From the NCBI GenBank assembly GCA_963576725.1, contig OY755237.1, positions 54,163,805-54,227,804 on the forward strand: DNA of 64,000 bases, given 5' to 3'. Made by a program: the position numbers and the translations under genes. Positions 33,486-44,865 of the stretch are shown in pieces. Position 1 is the stretch's first letter. Each line of letters opens with the position of its first letter. This DNA comes from Azorinus chamasolen (taxonomy: Eukaryota > Mollusca > Bivalvia > Cardiida > Solecurtidae). The notes under the pieces are model-generated. The model saw only the letters and a program-made list of their open reading frames with translations, did not search any database and was not told the origin of the DNA.

Positions 33486-34030
33486 GTGTGGCACGTGCGC
33501 GTTGGTTGGAAGCTATCTTTTAATCGGTGTTATAAGTAAACAACGAGCAGTGAACCATAAAAATCAGCGCATTCCATTTTGGGGGGGAATCAGCATTCTG
33601 TCAGCATAAAACCTGCATGAGAAAATCGTGATTGACTGTCGCATACACGTATGCGATATGTCCACCATGTGTCCCAATCACAGCCCTGCGTCCGGATCGC
33701 ATGTTTTTAGGTTTTCCAACTGTTTAAAACAATACTCTGCTATAGGTAAACAACGAGCAGTGAGCCGTGAATGTACTTTACATTTTGGTACGTTCCACGA
33801 TTTAGGGGTGTCGGCATTGCTGCAGTCCATCTAACTAAGATACGTACTTTACATGCGACAGTCAATCACGATTTTTCTCATGCAGGTTTTATGCTGACAG
33901 AATGCTGATTCCCCCCCCCCCCCCCCCCCCCCCCCAAATGGAATGCGCTGATTTTTATGGTTCACTGCTCGTTGTTTACTTATAACACCGATTAAAAGAT
34001 AGCTTCCAACCAACGCGCACGTGCCACACG
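33486..34030. mobile_element. Foldback element with about 165-bp arms and homopolymer tracts
   Basis: Left arm 33486-33652 (GTGTGGCACGTGCGCGTTGG, AAGCTATCTTTTAATCGGTG, AACAACGAGCAGTGAACC, CATGAGAAAATCGTGATTGA) returns inverted at 33853-34028. The left arm carries TTTTGGGGGGGAATC and the right arm its partner, with a C run of about 26. The middle holds a third, diverged copy of GTAAACAACGAGCAGTGAGCC at 33746. Confidence 0.65.
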
Positions 34031-34040
34031 CGCATCTTAC

Positions 34041-34372
34041 CTGAGGCCTGTTCAGGAGTGTGGGCGCTCGATGTCACTTCGAGCGCTTGGACTCTGAACG
34101 AGGGTGCCCGCCTAGTGCCAGCTAGCGCAAGCTAGACTACTCGCGAGGTGTATCGCTTTGACATTCGCTTGTGTTTCCAAGATGGCTACCAACACGGTAA
34201 CAGAAGCAACCGACTGGAAGAAAACAATCGTAATTAACAAACTGATGCTCTAGATCCCGACCGCAGAACAAAAATGTACTTGATTTTAGAAAGGGCGCTC
34301 AATCGCGTTCAGCAGTGATACCTTTGCTCGGGCAAGCGCTCATTCAAGCGCCCGCGCTCCTGAACAGGCCTC
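34041..34372 (+). mobile_element. GAGGCCTGTTCAGG-ended DNA element with a micro-ORF
   Basis: Termini GAGGCCTGTTCAGGAGTGTG and CGCTCCTGAACAGGCCTC are inverted, extended by GGGCGCTCGA / GCGCCCGC. Interior codes for a 23-residue ORF at 34182-34253. A second inverted end follows immediately (CATCGAGCGCCCACACTCCTGAACAAGCCTC, 34379-34408), hinting at nested or tandem copies. Confidence 0.65.
34182..34253 (+). other. Conserved 23-residue micro-ORF in GAGGCCTG element
   Basis: ATG to TAG; the peptide reads MATNTVTEATDWKKTIVINK plus LML. The same ORF with few changes occurs at 36084-36155 (+) and 42163-42234 (-). No function recognised; it could be a captured exon fragment. Confidence 0.35.
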
Positions 34373-34689
34373 AGAGGCATCGAGCGCCCACACTCCTGAA
34401 CAAGCCTCTGATTTCGACACTCTGTCCGAATAACCGAACTTAACCGTTAACAGCACGAGGGAAAATCCAACTAATTCAGCCGATAATATGCCCATTTTTG
34501 ATCATATTTACATATTACTATGATGTTTCAGCTGAAAACGGCTATATTGTGCAAATTCAAAACATGAGTACTTATAAATATCGTCTAGTTTTTATATCGC
34601 ACATCTGCAAATTGTAAAACTAGATCGAGATGAACTAGTCACAGCTATCTCCAGAAAACGATGATAAGAGAGCCAATAGTTCTTTGAAT

Positions 34690-35640
34690 TTTTTCAGCTG
34701 AAGATTATTCGAATGGACCATTAATTTTGGAGAAAACTATTTTTAAAATTTTGCTATAGTCATTATAAGGAAACTTAGCCACACTCCTCGCAGCCATGTG
34801 TTTTTCATATGACATCATAGTTTTAGCGATCTTGATACAAAATCACAAGGGGAGTATTCCCACCAAATTGGACCATTGGTTTTGGAGAAGAAGATTCTTA
34901 AAGTTTTCCCTAATGATAGTCATATACGGACATTTAACTCTGTCCTTGGAGGCCATGTTGTCAGATATCAGCATGTTTTTTCTGCTTTCTGCAAATTTGA
35001 TAAAGGGTCACCAGGCAACTTCGATATCTCGACTTCAATGGACTATACGAATTAGTTCCAGATAACAGAAGTTCGAGTTATCCAATTTCCGATCTGGACA
35101 AATTATTCAGTTCACAGCTTAATGAAGGTCTAAAGTAATGCTGAAAGCTGTAGCATCACTTTAGACCTGCATTAAGCTGTGACACGTGTTTCTAGATATG
35201 CGTAGTGATATATTTTAGAGCAATTCTGTATTGTAAGTTTTGGAAGGACTGAACTTTTAGTTCGAGTTATCCCGAAGTTCGAGTAATCCGAGTTCGAGAT
35301 ATCGAAGTTCAACTGTATTCCTACCAAATGCCATTCAAATTGGACAACCGGTTTGGGAGCTGGCAGACATGTTTTTGAGACATCAAAATGATTTTAGCAA
35401 TTTTGATAAAGGGTCACAAGGCGACTATTCCAATTGCCATTTAAATTGGACCACCGGTTTTTGGACAATAAGGTTTTAAAAGAGTTTTTAAACAGTTGTA
35501 TAACGAAATCTATCCCCACACTTGGCAGCCATGTTTTTTTCAGATATCAACTTGATTTTAACAATTTTGATAAAGGTTTACTAAGCGACTTTTCCCAGTT
35601 TTACATGTACATGGATATAGATTCTTTTTTAAAAAAGATA
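34690..35640 (+). repeat. Degenerate tandem core of a long repeat
   Basis: Repeated TTGGACCAYYGGTTTTKGAG, GGCAGCCATGTTTTTTCAGAT, ATTTTAGCAATTTTGATAAAGGGTCAC. Interrupted at about 35030-35320 by an element with GTTCGAGTTATCC / GTTCGAGATATCGAAGTTCAACTGTA sequence typical of mariner-type ends and an inner TTAATGAAGGTCTAAAGTAATGC hairpin. Confidence 0.5.
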
Positions 35641-35712
35641 TAGAGCATGATGCAAAGGTAATTTGTGTAAAGTTTGTTTACATTCTGCCACGTGGTTTCA
35701 GAAGAGATGTTG

Positions 35713-35800
35713 GGTTAAGCCTTTCCTCCATAAATACGCCTTTCTACGCCTCTGTAATAGTCACCCTTGTGATAAATAGAGAAATTGCTCCTATGGATCC
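35713..35800 (+). repeat. Family-2 MITE fragment
   Basis: AAGCCTTTCCTCCATAAATACGCC...GTGATAAATAGAGAAATTGCTCCTAT. Confidence 0.35.
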
Positions 35801-35945
35801 ACTGACAATGCACTACATCCATGCAGTGGACGATTACTGGGTATCTTTACGTATGGGCAACCTTTTTCCGAAATCCTGTGAGAAAGCCGTAATTTAACTC
35901 ACTATAGTGAGCGTTGGAGAACGCTCACTAAAAATGGTTAAACGG

Positions 35946-36276
35946 AGGCCTGTTCAGGAGTGTGGGCGCTCGATGTCACTTCGAGCGCTTGGACTCTGAA
36001 CGAGGGCGCCCGCCTAGTGCCAGCTAGCGCAAGCTAGCCTACTCGCGAGGTGTATCGCTTTGACATTCGCTTGTGTTTTCAAGATGGCTACCAACAAGGT
36101 AACAGAAGCAACCGATTGGAAGAAAACAATCGTAATTAACAAACTGATGCTCTAGAACCCGACCGCAGAACAAACATGTAGATGATTTTTTAGAAAGGGC
36201 GCTCGATCGCGTTCAGCAGTGATACTTTTGCTCAGCAAGCGCTCAATCAAGCGCCCGCGCTCCTGAACAGGCCTCT
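35946..36276 (+). mobile_element. GAGGCCTGTTCAGG-ended DNA element, second copy
   Basis: Same termini and length (about 331 bp) as 34041-34372, with high similarity and the micro-ORF at 36084-36155 (MATNKVTEATDWKKTIVINK plus LML). Confidence 0.65.
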
Positions 36277-36629
36277 GGACATAGGTAAGCGATTTAAGCT
36301 GTTCTGTTTATAATTGACAGGTTTGGTTCTCTACTGTCTGCAAAGGCTATAACGTTGTTTATGGTGGGTGGAGACTGGCATGAACATTAATCAAGTAAAT
36401 GGTTATGACTTAAGTAAGCACATAACTTCAATTTTATTAAACTAAATTTTGAAGAAAAAAAACGCCTAACGAAATAAACGGAGAAACATCTGCGGGAGAT
36501 AACTACTAATATAATCTGCAGTGTTTATTATTAAGTAGCCTCCCTTGGGTTATATACCCCGTGTAATCGATCGACAACTGGCCGTTACAAAGCATAGCTT
36601 AAATATTTCTCCTCCTTGTGGAAATCAAA

Positions 36630-36750
36630 GCCAGAGGCCTGTATGTTCAGGAGCGCGGGCGCTTGATTGAGCGCTTTCCGAGCAAAAGTATCACTGCTGA
36701 ACGCGATCGAGCGCCCTTTCTAATCAAAGCGCTGAAAGCGCTGAAGGCCT
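36630..36750 (-). mobile_element. GAGGCCTG element, end fragment
   Basis: CAGAGGCCTGTATGTTCAGGAGCGCGGGCGCTTGATTGAGCGC, then GATCGAGCGCCCTTTCTAATC and GCGCTGAAGGCCTGGG. Inverted relative to 35946. Confidence 0.45.
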
Positions 36751-36759
36751 GGGGATCTT

Positions 36760-38430
36760 AAAGCTGACTAGTGTAGGTACAAAAGATAACATGATAGCAA
36801 AATAAAGATTTCTATATTTATTTTGAATGGCATCATTTGAAGTAACAGTTAAATCGAAAGCTACAAAATAAAAAGAGGTCCAAGAGGGAGAGATATAGCT
36901 TTTGGGGACAATTGAAGCCTAAAAAACGAAGGATTCTGCACTACAGTCTTGGACCTTTTTACTTGTATTTGTATAACGCATATCATGTACATAGGTAAAA
37001 TTTGTGGAAAATGGTAAAAGAAAGTAAATGCATTCAAATGAAAGCAAGAGAAACAAGAAGGAAAGTAACAATTAGTGAATCTGCAAACTTCAGAAACACA
37101 TGTTCCTACATTTCTTTCTCAGATGTGTTGCTTTTATTGGAATAACATCCTGAAAGACACATAATATTTACACTACAGGGCAACAGTTTCAATATCAACA
37201 TTAGGGAAGAATAAAAGAAATTGCATTTAATAGACAATACTGGCACAAAGCTGCATATTACAGGTCGGTCCATGTTTGTTCAGTAAAACCTTCCGACTAT
37301 CACATAATAAAGGCTAATTGATTGTAAGACAGGAAACAGCATATAACAATAGGAAAGCAAGACAGAAAGCTACTGAAGGAGCTATCTGTTTTGATCTCAA
37401 TTTGATTTTATGCCACCTGCCTTGAACACGAAATGATTAATTATCAATGTAAGTTTTTGTGATAGAGACAGTAGAACAAAAGGAAATTTGCCTAAACCAA
37501 TGGATATGTCATCTTTTTTATCTCATGTACTGAAGAGAAAAGTTCCATGACATACATAAATGAATAGGCACAATAAGCTGGTAGTTCATGAAGACTGAAG
37601 GGATGTCTTTCTCTTATATAAGAACATTAAATTTTCCTCCATAATTCAATGGTTCACAGTCATGATCATATACCATAAGAAATATATTCTATATCCTAGC
37701 AGTTGATAGCTTAAAGTAGGCTGAAAATAAAGCAGAAAGCACCTTAAGGCGCATTCTACTGAACTTTCAATCTGCTGAAAGTGGACACCTGTCTTCATAA
37801 CTAGAAACAGGTTATTGAGTTAAGGATTTACTCATTTAGCAACATAGCCAGCCCGCTTAAGAAATGACCTTACAAGGTAATGGTAAATTTTTGAAACAGT
37901 TATCAACTAGTGACAACTGTCATTATATCCGGTGAAAGAAAGGCACAATATAAATATTATCACAGCATCACAAAACATAATTTTTTCACATGAAAAGCAT
38001 AATAAATGATATTGTGTTTGTAAGGCACTTTCATTAGTATGATCGAGCAAGACGAAAACACAAAAAAGAAAATGTATGTAATTGAGCTACTCAATTAAAT
38101 ACTATTTATTTGTCATTCAAGCTATAGACATGTCTTACCAAAATCTAAATCATGTTGAGTAAAGAAATACCTAGCAGTTAAATCAACTTTAGATTTGTCA
38201 CTATATAATATTGATAGTAACAGTATGTAGATGATTTTTGACATCAAGCAAATTACAAGTACAAGACAAAAGATGCACTTTGATACTGTGTTAAGTACGA
38301 TTTAGCAATTTGGTAGAACCAACCATGGACTTTCCATAAATCAACAGATTGACATATTTTATTGAATGAGTAAAAGGTAAAATGTGACTGTGGGTAACAA
38401 AGGTGAAGTTGTGCACAGAAGACACGTTCA
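36760..38430. other. Long stretch with few repeats and no gene recognised
   Basis: AT-rich. The only repeat seen is a diverged CAGTAGAACC-type hairpin at about 37695-37810 (TTGATAGCTTAAAGTAGGCTG...CACCTGTCTTCATAAC). Two AATAAA signals read on the minus strand near 36797 and 36814. Confidence 0.4.
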
Positions 38431-38439
38431 TAAGATGAG

Positions 38440-39062
38440 GTGTAATTTGGCATTTTATACAAAAACAGAAAAAAATACTGAGAAAGACTGAGCATGAGCA
38501 ACAAGGGTCAAACTGTACAAACAAGAGTAAACATGTTATAAAAGTGACAAAACTAAAACTGAGAAAGGCAATAGACATGTATTAAATGTGTAATTGACTT
38601 CTCAATGGTTTAAATCAAGAATGACATATTCAAAACCTACCACTTTCAGACAGAGGCATAAAATATCCAGTGCAACAAGGTTGAAAATGAAGAAATTCGG
38701 ATTTGAATATTGCCATCATTGCATACCACCTCTTTGAATCTAACAAAGATGAGGAGGAATTTGGATTTCACACACAAAGAAAAAACAAAACTGAGAAAGA
38801 CTGAGCATGAGCAACAAGGGTGAAACTGTACAAACAAGAGAAAACATGTTAGAAAACTCACAAAAATAAACTGAGAAAGGCAATAGACATATTTCAAATG
38901 TGTTATTGACTTCTCAATGGTTTTTTATCCAGAATGACATACTCAAAACCTACCACTTTCACTTTTTTCAGACTAAGGCATGAAATATCCGATGCAACAA
39001 GGTTGAAAAAAGTGAAATATGGTTTTAGAATCTTGCCATCTTTGCATACCACCCCTTTTAAA
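38440..39062 (+). repeat. Tandem duplication, about 312-bp period
   Basis: ACTGAGAAAGACTGAGCATG, AGCAACAAGGGT, AAACTGTACAAACAAGAG, AACTGAGAAAGGCAATAGAC, TTGACTTCTCAATGGTTT and TGCAACAAGGTTGAAAA occur once in each half, the first at 38475 and again near 38790. Confidence 0.7.
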
Positions 39063-39117
39063 TCTAACAAACTACACAAGCACGTCTTATAGAAATATAT
39101 AATGATAAGGGTATATA

Positions 39118-39325
39118 TTATATGCCTTTATGTGATATCAAGCTTTCCGAGTCTCATCTGATCAGCCAAATACTAGACCTCGTTTTCAATAAGAGTGATG
39201 TTATGTATAAGCACAGCGTTATATCTGAGGGCATGAAAGAGTTCGTGTTCTGTCTCAAATATTTTTGGATAGGAAATGATTTAAACAACTATTTATTTGT
39301 TACTGTGGTATATAAAGGCATATAA
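39118..39325. mobile_element. Small element with TTATATGCCTTTAT inverted ends
   Basis: TTATATGCCTTTAT at 39118 and ATAAAGGCATATAA ending 39325. One reading frame is open across the whole element (67 codons); probably chance. Confidence 0.45.
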
Positions 39326-39659
39326 TAAATACATGACCAGTTGACAGACTTTATACTGTTTGCATAGGACAGGTGTACTTATCACAGATACACTATTAGT
39401 TAATGCCAAGTAAAGCTAGTTACTAGGGTAGAATGTGTTAACAATGAATGAAATCCTAACATAACATATGAAGACTATTTAAGTTGTTGTCAACAATCCA
39501 TGCAAAGGTTATAAACAAGGAAATAAAAAGTGAATGACAAAAATTCATGAATACTATCTTTTTTAAATATAAACTTTAACTACATGTTGGTTTTTTTCAG
39601 TGAATAGTTGACAACAGCTAAAATAGTCTTCATAATATTATGTTACTGATTGCTATTTT

Positions 39660-40140
39660 CCAACTTCATACACCCCATCCCAGCACTTATTCTGAAGACT
39701 ATCAGCGGAGTATTTTTACCTGTCGTTTACACTCATTCAATATGCAAACAGTGTAGACCCAGATCATAGGGCTCCTACTCCTCCAGGAGCCCTCTGGTCT
39801 GGGTCTGCACGGTTTTGCAACTCCATACCCAATCACACCACTTATAACTAATTCTGAAGACTATCAGTGGAGTATTTTTACCTGTCATTTACACTCATTC
39901 AGTAAACAGTGCAGACCCAGATCAGAGGGCTCCTACTCCTCCAGGATCCCTCCGGTCTGGGTATGCACGGTTTTGCAACTCCATACACCCCATCCCAGCA
40001 CTTATAACGTATTCTGAAGACTATCAGTGGAGTATTTTTACCTGTCGTGTACACTCATTCAATATGCAAACAGTGCAAACCCAGTTCAGAGGGCTCCTGT
40101 TCCTCTAGGAGCTCTCTGGTCTGGGTCTTAACGGTTTGTC
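39660..40140 (+). repeat. 160-bp tandem, three copies, each with a palindrome
   Basis: GAAGACTATCAG at 39694, 39856 and 40016 (162, 160 bp). Each unit has ACTCATTCAATATGCAAACAGTG and the hairpin AGGGCTCCTACTCCTCCAGGAGCCCT between GACCCAGATC and GGTCTGGGTC. Confidence 0.75.
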
Positions 40141-40463
40141 ATTTTGTTAATTTATTGCTGAAATCATCACTTAATAAGAAGAAACTGACTAGACTTGATT
40201 CTAAACTGAGACTGTCTATTAGAAGTATCAGAGTTAAATGAGTTCTTTTAACTTGAGAATAACACATTGGCTCCACCTTGTGGCAGCACATTAGCATATC
40301 TGTGTAAAGTGGAGAAAATGTTATTCTGTCCAACTAGTACTAACTTTATGCAGAAGGACGACCGAAATATGTGCCTAGTCTTCTTACATGCAACAGAGCA
40401 GTGTTCACAAATTTCAATAGCAAACAAGTATAACAATAAAGTAAAAATACCTTTTATATTAAC

Positions 40464-40640
40464 ATTTAAACAAGAGGGCCAGAATGGCCCTGACATCGCT
40501 CACCAGACAATCAGAGGAGAAGATTTTCAAAGTTTTCACTATATGTTTCTTTTGAAAACTTAACACCCTAGGGGCGGTGCCAATTTTGACCCCAGGGACA
40601 CACTTTATATAACTTTTGTAGAGGACCTGAACATGATGCT
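40464..40640 (-). mobile_element. HINE/pearl-like repeat, reversed fragment
   Basis: ACAAGAGGGCCAGAATGGCCCTGACATCGCTCACCAGAC is the reverse of the CTCACC-type 3' end, followed by a core unit in reverse. Confidence 0.6.
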
Positions 40641-40699
40641 AAAAGAATGAAGTGAAAGAATGGATAGAGCATTAGACCACTGGAACTTGTATTCTATGG

Positions 40700-41135
40700 A
40701 TGCTAGAAGCGGATTCTCCCACCACTAATAACCTATGCAAACAGTTTGGATCCAGATCAGGCCCCACATAATGTGGGGCCTGATAAGATATCCAAATTGT
40801 TTGTAAATGAGACTGAACTTCTGAAAAACTCAGAAAGAAAGTGTGTAGTGGGATTCTCCCAACACTAATGACCTATGCAAACAGTTTGGATCCAGATCAG
40901 GGCCAATATAATGTGGTGCCTGATCTGATATCCAAATTGTTTGTAAATAAGACTGAACTTCTGACAAACTTGGAAAGAAAGTGTGTAGTGGGATTCTCCC
41001 ACCACTAATGACCTATGCAAACAGTTTGGATCCAGATCAGGGCCAACATAATGTGGTGCCTGATCTGATATCCAAACTGTTTGTCAATGAGACTGAACTT
41101 CTGAAAAACTCAGAAAGAAAGTGTGTAGTTAGGAT
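40700..41135 (+). repeat. 140-bp tandem, three copies, each with a hairpin
   Basis: GTGTGTAGTGGGATTCTCCC at 40841 and 40981, diverged first copy near 40705. Each unit has TATGCAAACAGTTTGGATCC, AGATCAGG, an ATAATGTGG centre, CCTGATCTGATATCCAAAYTGTTTG. Confidence 0.7.
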
Positions 41136-41559
41136 AACTTGTGAATATGCTGCAGACAACAATTTAGCAGATCACAAAATTACCCAGCATGCAAAGAGTT
41201 AAGCTGAAATTCACAACAGATATGCTCTATATTGATAGCTGGTAGCTTAATGCAGGGCATAGGTATGAAAAAAGCTTTAAGAGTATTCTGCATTTTGAGA
41301 ATTATCCACAGTTTTCTCAATCTTAAATGAGTGTGTGTTATTTGTCTAAACACAATTTCTACTCTACTGATCAGGCTAAGGGTGATTACATAAGAACTCC
41401 CAGTGACTGGTCTCAGCTAAAACCTTTAGAATGTAGTTTCTGAAGTAAAGAAGAATACACACACAGGGCAGGGCCAATTTTAACCCTAGAACTATGATAC
41501 TTATAAAACTCAAAAGGTTATGCTAAATAAATCTATACACCAAATATCTAAGCTCTGGG

Positions 41560-42070
41560 ACATGTAGTTTCTGACAAGAGCGCTAACACACTAGTGAACT
41601 TCCGTCTATAACTGTGTTTCAGCGAACCGTTCGGTCGTTTAGTAAGAAATCACTACGCCGTTTCCCAAGCGTTCATTAATTTCGGACAATATTTTACCTC
41701 AATTTAACTTGCACGAACTTTTAGAGAATCTGAATAAACTCATCTGTTCATTTGCACAACACTCTTTCCGAGATCTAACTTGAAAACTAGCTGTTTTTCT
41801 GCGTATACAAGGGATTACTTGTTGAGTTAACCGGAAGAAGAAGAAGACTGTGTTGTTCGGGCTTTTTTCACGAGACGATTCGTGTATGTGGACGCCTTAG
41901 TCTGCTTGATTTTGCTTGATAAATCCTTACCGAAAAGCCAAATTCTTAAAACAATAATCCAATTCCACTGCGTATTAAGCGTTTGAATGAATGTTGTAAA
42001 AAACTACCACTGATTTGGATCGGAAAGAAAAGTATAAACAGAATTGTTGCGGCATTGCTGTGTGCATTGT
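41560..42070. other. Unique-looking stretch, possible promoter-like sequence
   Basis: No repeat family recognised. Contains CCGGAAG (ETS-type site) at 41831. No ORF of note on either strand. Promoter role is a guess. Confidence 0.2.
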
Positions 42071-42124
42071 AAGGGTGGGCAGTCGTATTACAAACTCAAT
42101 GGCCTTGGGGTCTTTCGACCCCAG

Positions 42125-42363
42125 GCCAAAAATCATGTACATTTTTGTTCTGCGGTCGGGTTCTAGAGCATCAGTTTGTTAATTACGATTGTTTTCTTCC
42201 AGTTGGTTGCTTCTGTTACCTTGTTGGCAGCCATCTTGGAAACACAAGCGAATGTCAAAGCGATACACCTCGCGAGTAGGCTAGCTGGCACTAGGCGGGC
42301 GCCCTCGTTCAGAGTCCAAGCGCTCGAAGTGACATCGAGCGCCCACACTCCTGAACAGGCCTC
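42125..42363 (-). mobile_element. GAGGCCTGTTCAGG element, reversed, one end missing
   Basis: Right end GCGCCCACACTCCTGAACAGGCCTC. Micro-ORF on the minus strand at 42163-42234 (MAANKVTEATNWKKTIVINK plus LML). The other terminus is replaced by unrelated sequence at about 42125. Confidence 0.6.
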
Positions 42364-42910
42364 AGGTCTCCCGGGTGAAAATACAGTGACCTAGCCTTTG
42401 AGCTAGAGAATCGGTTCACTAACGTAGTTGTCGTGTATTACCTTTAAACACGATGCTATGCATATTGAAGTTAGAAGTGCTGGCCCGTAAACCACTCCCT
42501 CTCTTAAAAAGTCATCAATTGTGATGATGTGAAGCCTTTTTGGCTAGAAAAGTCCCTTTTCGGACACATTTGTATCAGAAGTCCATTTTCGGACACATTT
42601 GAATCAGAAATTCATACGAGTATCGGAAATCCTTTATCGGACATATTTGAGTTAGAGGACACCCTTTCGGATGGCATTTGTATCAGAAGTCAATTTTCGG
42701 ATACATATATATTTGTATCAGAAGTCCATTTTCAGACATATTTGTATCGTTACGGTCGATCCCGCACGAGATCCCATCTTACGACTCTTTTCGTAGTAAT
42801 GCATAGTTAAATCGGTTCTACCCCTACGGTCGGCGGATCAAACCTTGGCCTCTCGGATGAAAAGCCAGTGGCCTTACTATTGAGCTGAAGAGTCGATACT
42901 CTTGTGCATT
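42360..42910 (-). repeat. tRNA-like SINE remnants flanking a minisatellite
   Basis: 42366-42420 and 42828-42900 read in reverse as tRNA-like with TTTGAGCTAGAG / TATTGAGCTGAAG A-box complements and GGATCAAACCTTGG as a B-box complement. Between them (42545-42750) is a 30-40 bp tandem of TTTCGGACACATTTGTATCAG plus AAGTCCAT. Confidence 0.45.
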
Positions 42911-43082
42911 TGTCAGGAATTCTCTTTATACTCGGAGTTATGCATATTGATACCTTGGGTCCGTTTTACTAAGGATCGTTCTCACATACTAAGATCGCAA
43001 CTAATTGTGGCCACTAAATTGTGTTAATTAGTGTTAATTAAATTGTGTTAATTAGTGTTAATTAAATTATGTTAATTAGTTG

Positions 43083-43250
43083 GTATTTAGGGCATGTGGC
43101 TGCTTAAAGCAAGGTGAAAGTAAAACAGAACGCTCCTATAGGAGCGTTCTGTTTTACTTTCACATTGTTTTAAGCAACCACCTGCCTTTAGCACAAAATG
43201 CTTGATTTAATTTATTGGCCGTTATAGATAGGTTTTACTGTATATTTGGA
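43083..43250 (+). mobile_element. CAGTAGAACC MITE, left end lost
   Basis: TGCTTAAAGCAAGGTGAAAG, then AAAACAGAACGCTCCTATAGGAGCGTTCTGTTTT, then CTTTCACATTGTTTTAAGCA; right end GATAGGTTTTACTG before TA. The inner palindrome is perfect. Confidence 0.65.
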
Positions 43251-43477
43251 AACAATGTGGTCTAGGATTGCAACGATATGATACATTGCATATTGCGATA
43301 TATTGCAATATTCTGTATAGATCCACATTGCGATATTTTGTAATACAACTGTAAAAATGTTAAAGAAAATCAACATACGCGTATGTTAAATAACATTTAG
43401 AACTTTGTCTTCAAAGTGACCTCTTTTACCACAAATAAACGCATTGCATTCATACGGACATATTGTCTCTTTGGTTA

Positions 43478-43681
43478 CAGTAGAACCTGTCTTATACGGT
43501 CATCAAAAACGGTCTAATCCTGTGTCTGTAAGGTATGTGAGAGCTCAATGCATGTCAAAATATTCAGAAAGCTCTTATAGGAGTTGTCTGCATTACCGTT
43601 GCCCTGCATTAAGAGCAACCGCCTGTTTTTTAAAACTGTTATGTTCAATAAATGAAGGAACGCTTAAGACAGATTCTACAG
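43478..43681 (+). mobile_element. CAGTAGAACC MITE, complete
   Basis: CAGTAGAACCTGTCTTATAC to AGACAGATTCTACAG, TA on both sides. Interior CAGAAAGCTCTTATAGGAGTTGTCTG hairpin. Confidence 0.7.
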
Positions 43682-43849
43682 TATTTAAGGGAAGTGTTTC
43701 TCTTCAAATATTCGTAAATTTCATTCGTTGTGTTTGGTTTGGTAAAATCTAGCTCAAAGTAGTGCTCAAATTGCACTATACTGGTATGCCGAACTCTAAC
43801 TGCAATAAAATATACCCTCTCTAAATCGGACTTGTTAAAAATAAAATCA

Positions 43850-43975
43850 AAACCGGGCCTGATAACAGGTGGCAGCTTAATCCAGGGTGAAAGTCAGAGA
43901 GAAAACTCCCAAAATGAGTTTTCTTCATGACATTGACCCTGCATTAAGCAGTTATCTATGGAACCAATCTGGATT
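43850..43975 (+). repeat. CAGTAGAACC-type hairpin, partial
   Basis: GGTGGCAGCTTAATCCAGGG and GACCCTGCATTAAGCAG flank AAAACTCCCAAAATGAGTTTTC. Confidence 0.45.
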
Positions 43976-44086
43976 TTTTTCTTTACTTACACGTCAGTTT
44001 ATGATTTTACTTTACAATATTCCAAAACCATATTTCATCATATTAAATAAAGCTGCATATCTAAAGACTACAATACAGGCAAAGAC

Positions 44087-44310
44087 TTAACCCATTCCAT
44101 CCTAATGGTACCTTTTGATGCCTCTGTTAAAGTAATTGTTTGAAACCATTGTGATAAATACAGCATTTGCTCAACAGTAGCAAATGCTCTATCACAATGG
44201 TTTCAAAACTAAACAATTCTAAAATATCCCTTTTCCTAGTAAATTCTCCTTTTCAGTAGATGTATTCAAAGAGGTTGGATCTAAAGATAATCTAGGAGGG
44301 AATGAGTTAA
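44087..44310 (+). mobile_element. Family-2 TTAA MITE, complete
   Basis: TTAACCCATTCCATCCTAATGG to TCTAGGAGGGAATGAGTTAA. Hairpin AAACCATTGTGATAAATACA...TATCACAATGGTTTCAAA with centre TTTGCTCAACAGTAGCAAA. Confidence 0.65.
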
Positions 44311-44314
44311 TGAC

Positions 44315-44530
44315 ACCTTTACTCCATGAATTATCCATGTAAGAGATAATGACATGGTAAATTCTAAAAAGCTGGTATTTTATAATGGCATGTGACCACA
44401 GAAATGTTTTGCCATGGCTGAAATTTAATAATCAGATCAGTATTACAGACTAGCCTCTAATCAGACAGCTCCTGCAGGAACAGTCTGAGCTGAGTCTACT
44501 CTCTTTTCAAAGTAGTTAAAATGTTCGTCT
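44315..44530 (+). repeat. Family-1 MITE, diverged
   Basis: CTTTACTCCATGAATTATCCATG, ATGACATGG body, half-decayed palindrome CAGACAGCTCCTGCAGGAACAGTCTG. Confidence 0.45.
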
Positions 44531-44865
44531 AGGCAGTAAACGGTCGGATCTGTTTGCTTACGGTTTAATATAGTTCTCGTTCTACAGAATGTGGACCCAT
44601 TGGAAATAATGAACCACATTAGAAATAAGCCACATTAGAAATAAGCTTTTAGCTTAATGGGTTATCCATAGGTCATAAGCATTTATTACTTGGCACATGC
44701 ACAATGTTAAATTGTTAAAGGTATGCATGCATAAGCTGGCCATCAATATATAAAAATAGCTTAAAGCTACTCTTATAGTCATATTTATAACTCTTTATTA
44801 CTGTGATATTTTATGAATTGTGATTTTCATGTGTGTGTATAATCATATATGCCGATTGATCTTAG

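Noticed and set aside
39122..39325. 67-codon ORF filling a small inverted-repeat element
   Set aside because: Begins and ends within the inverted termini, no known motif, and at 204 bp an open frame can arise by chance.
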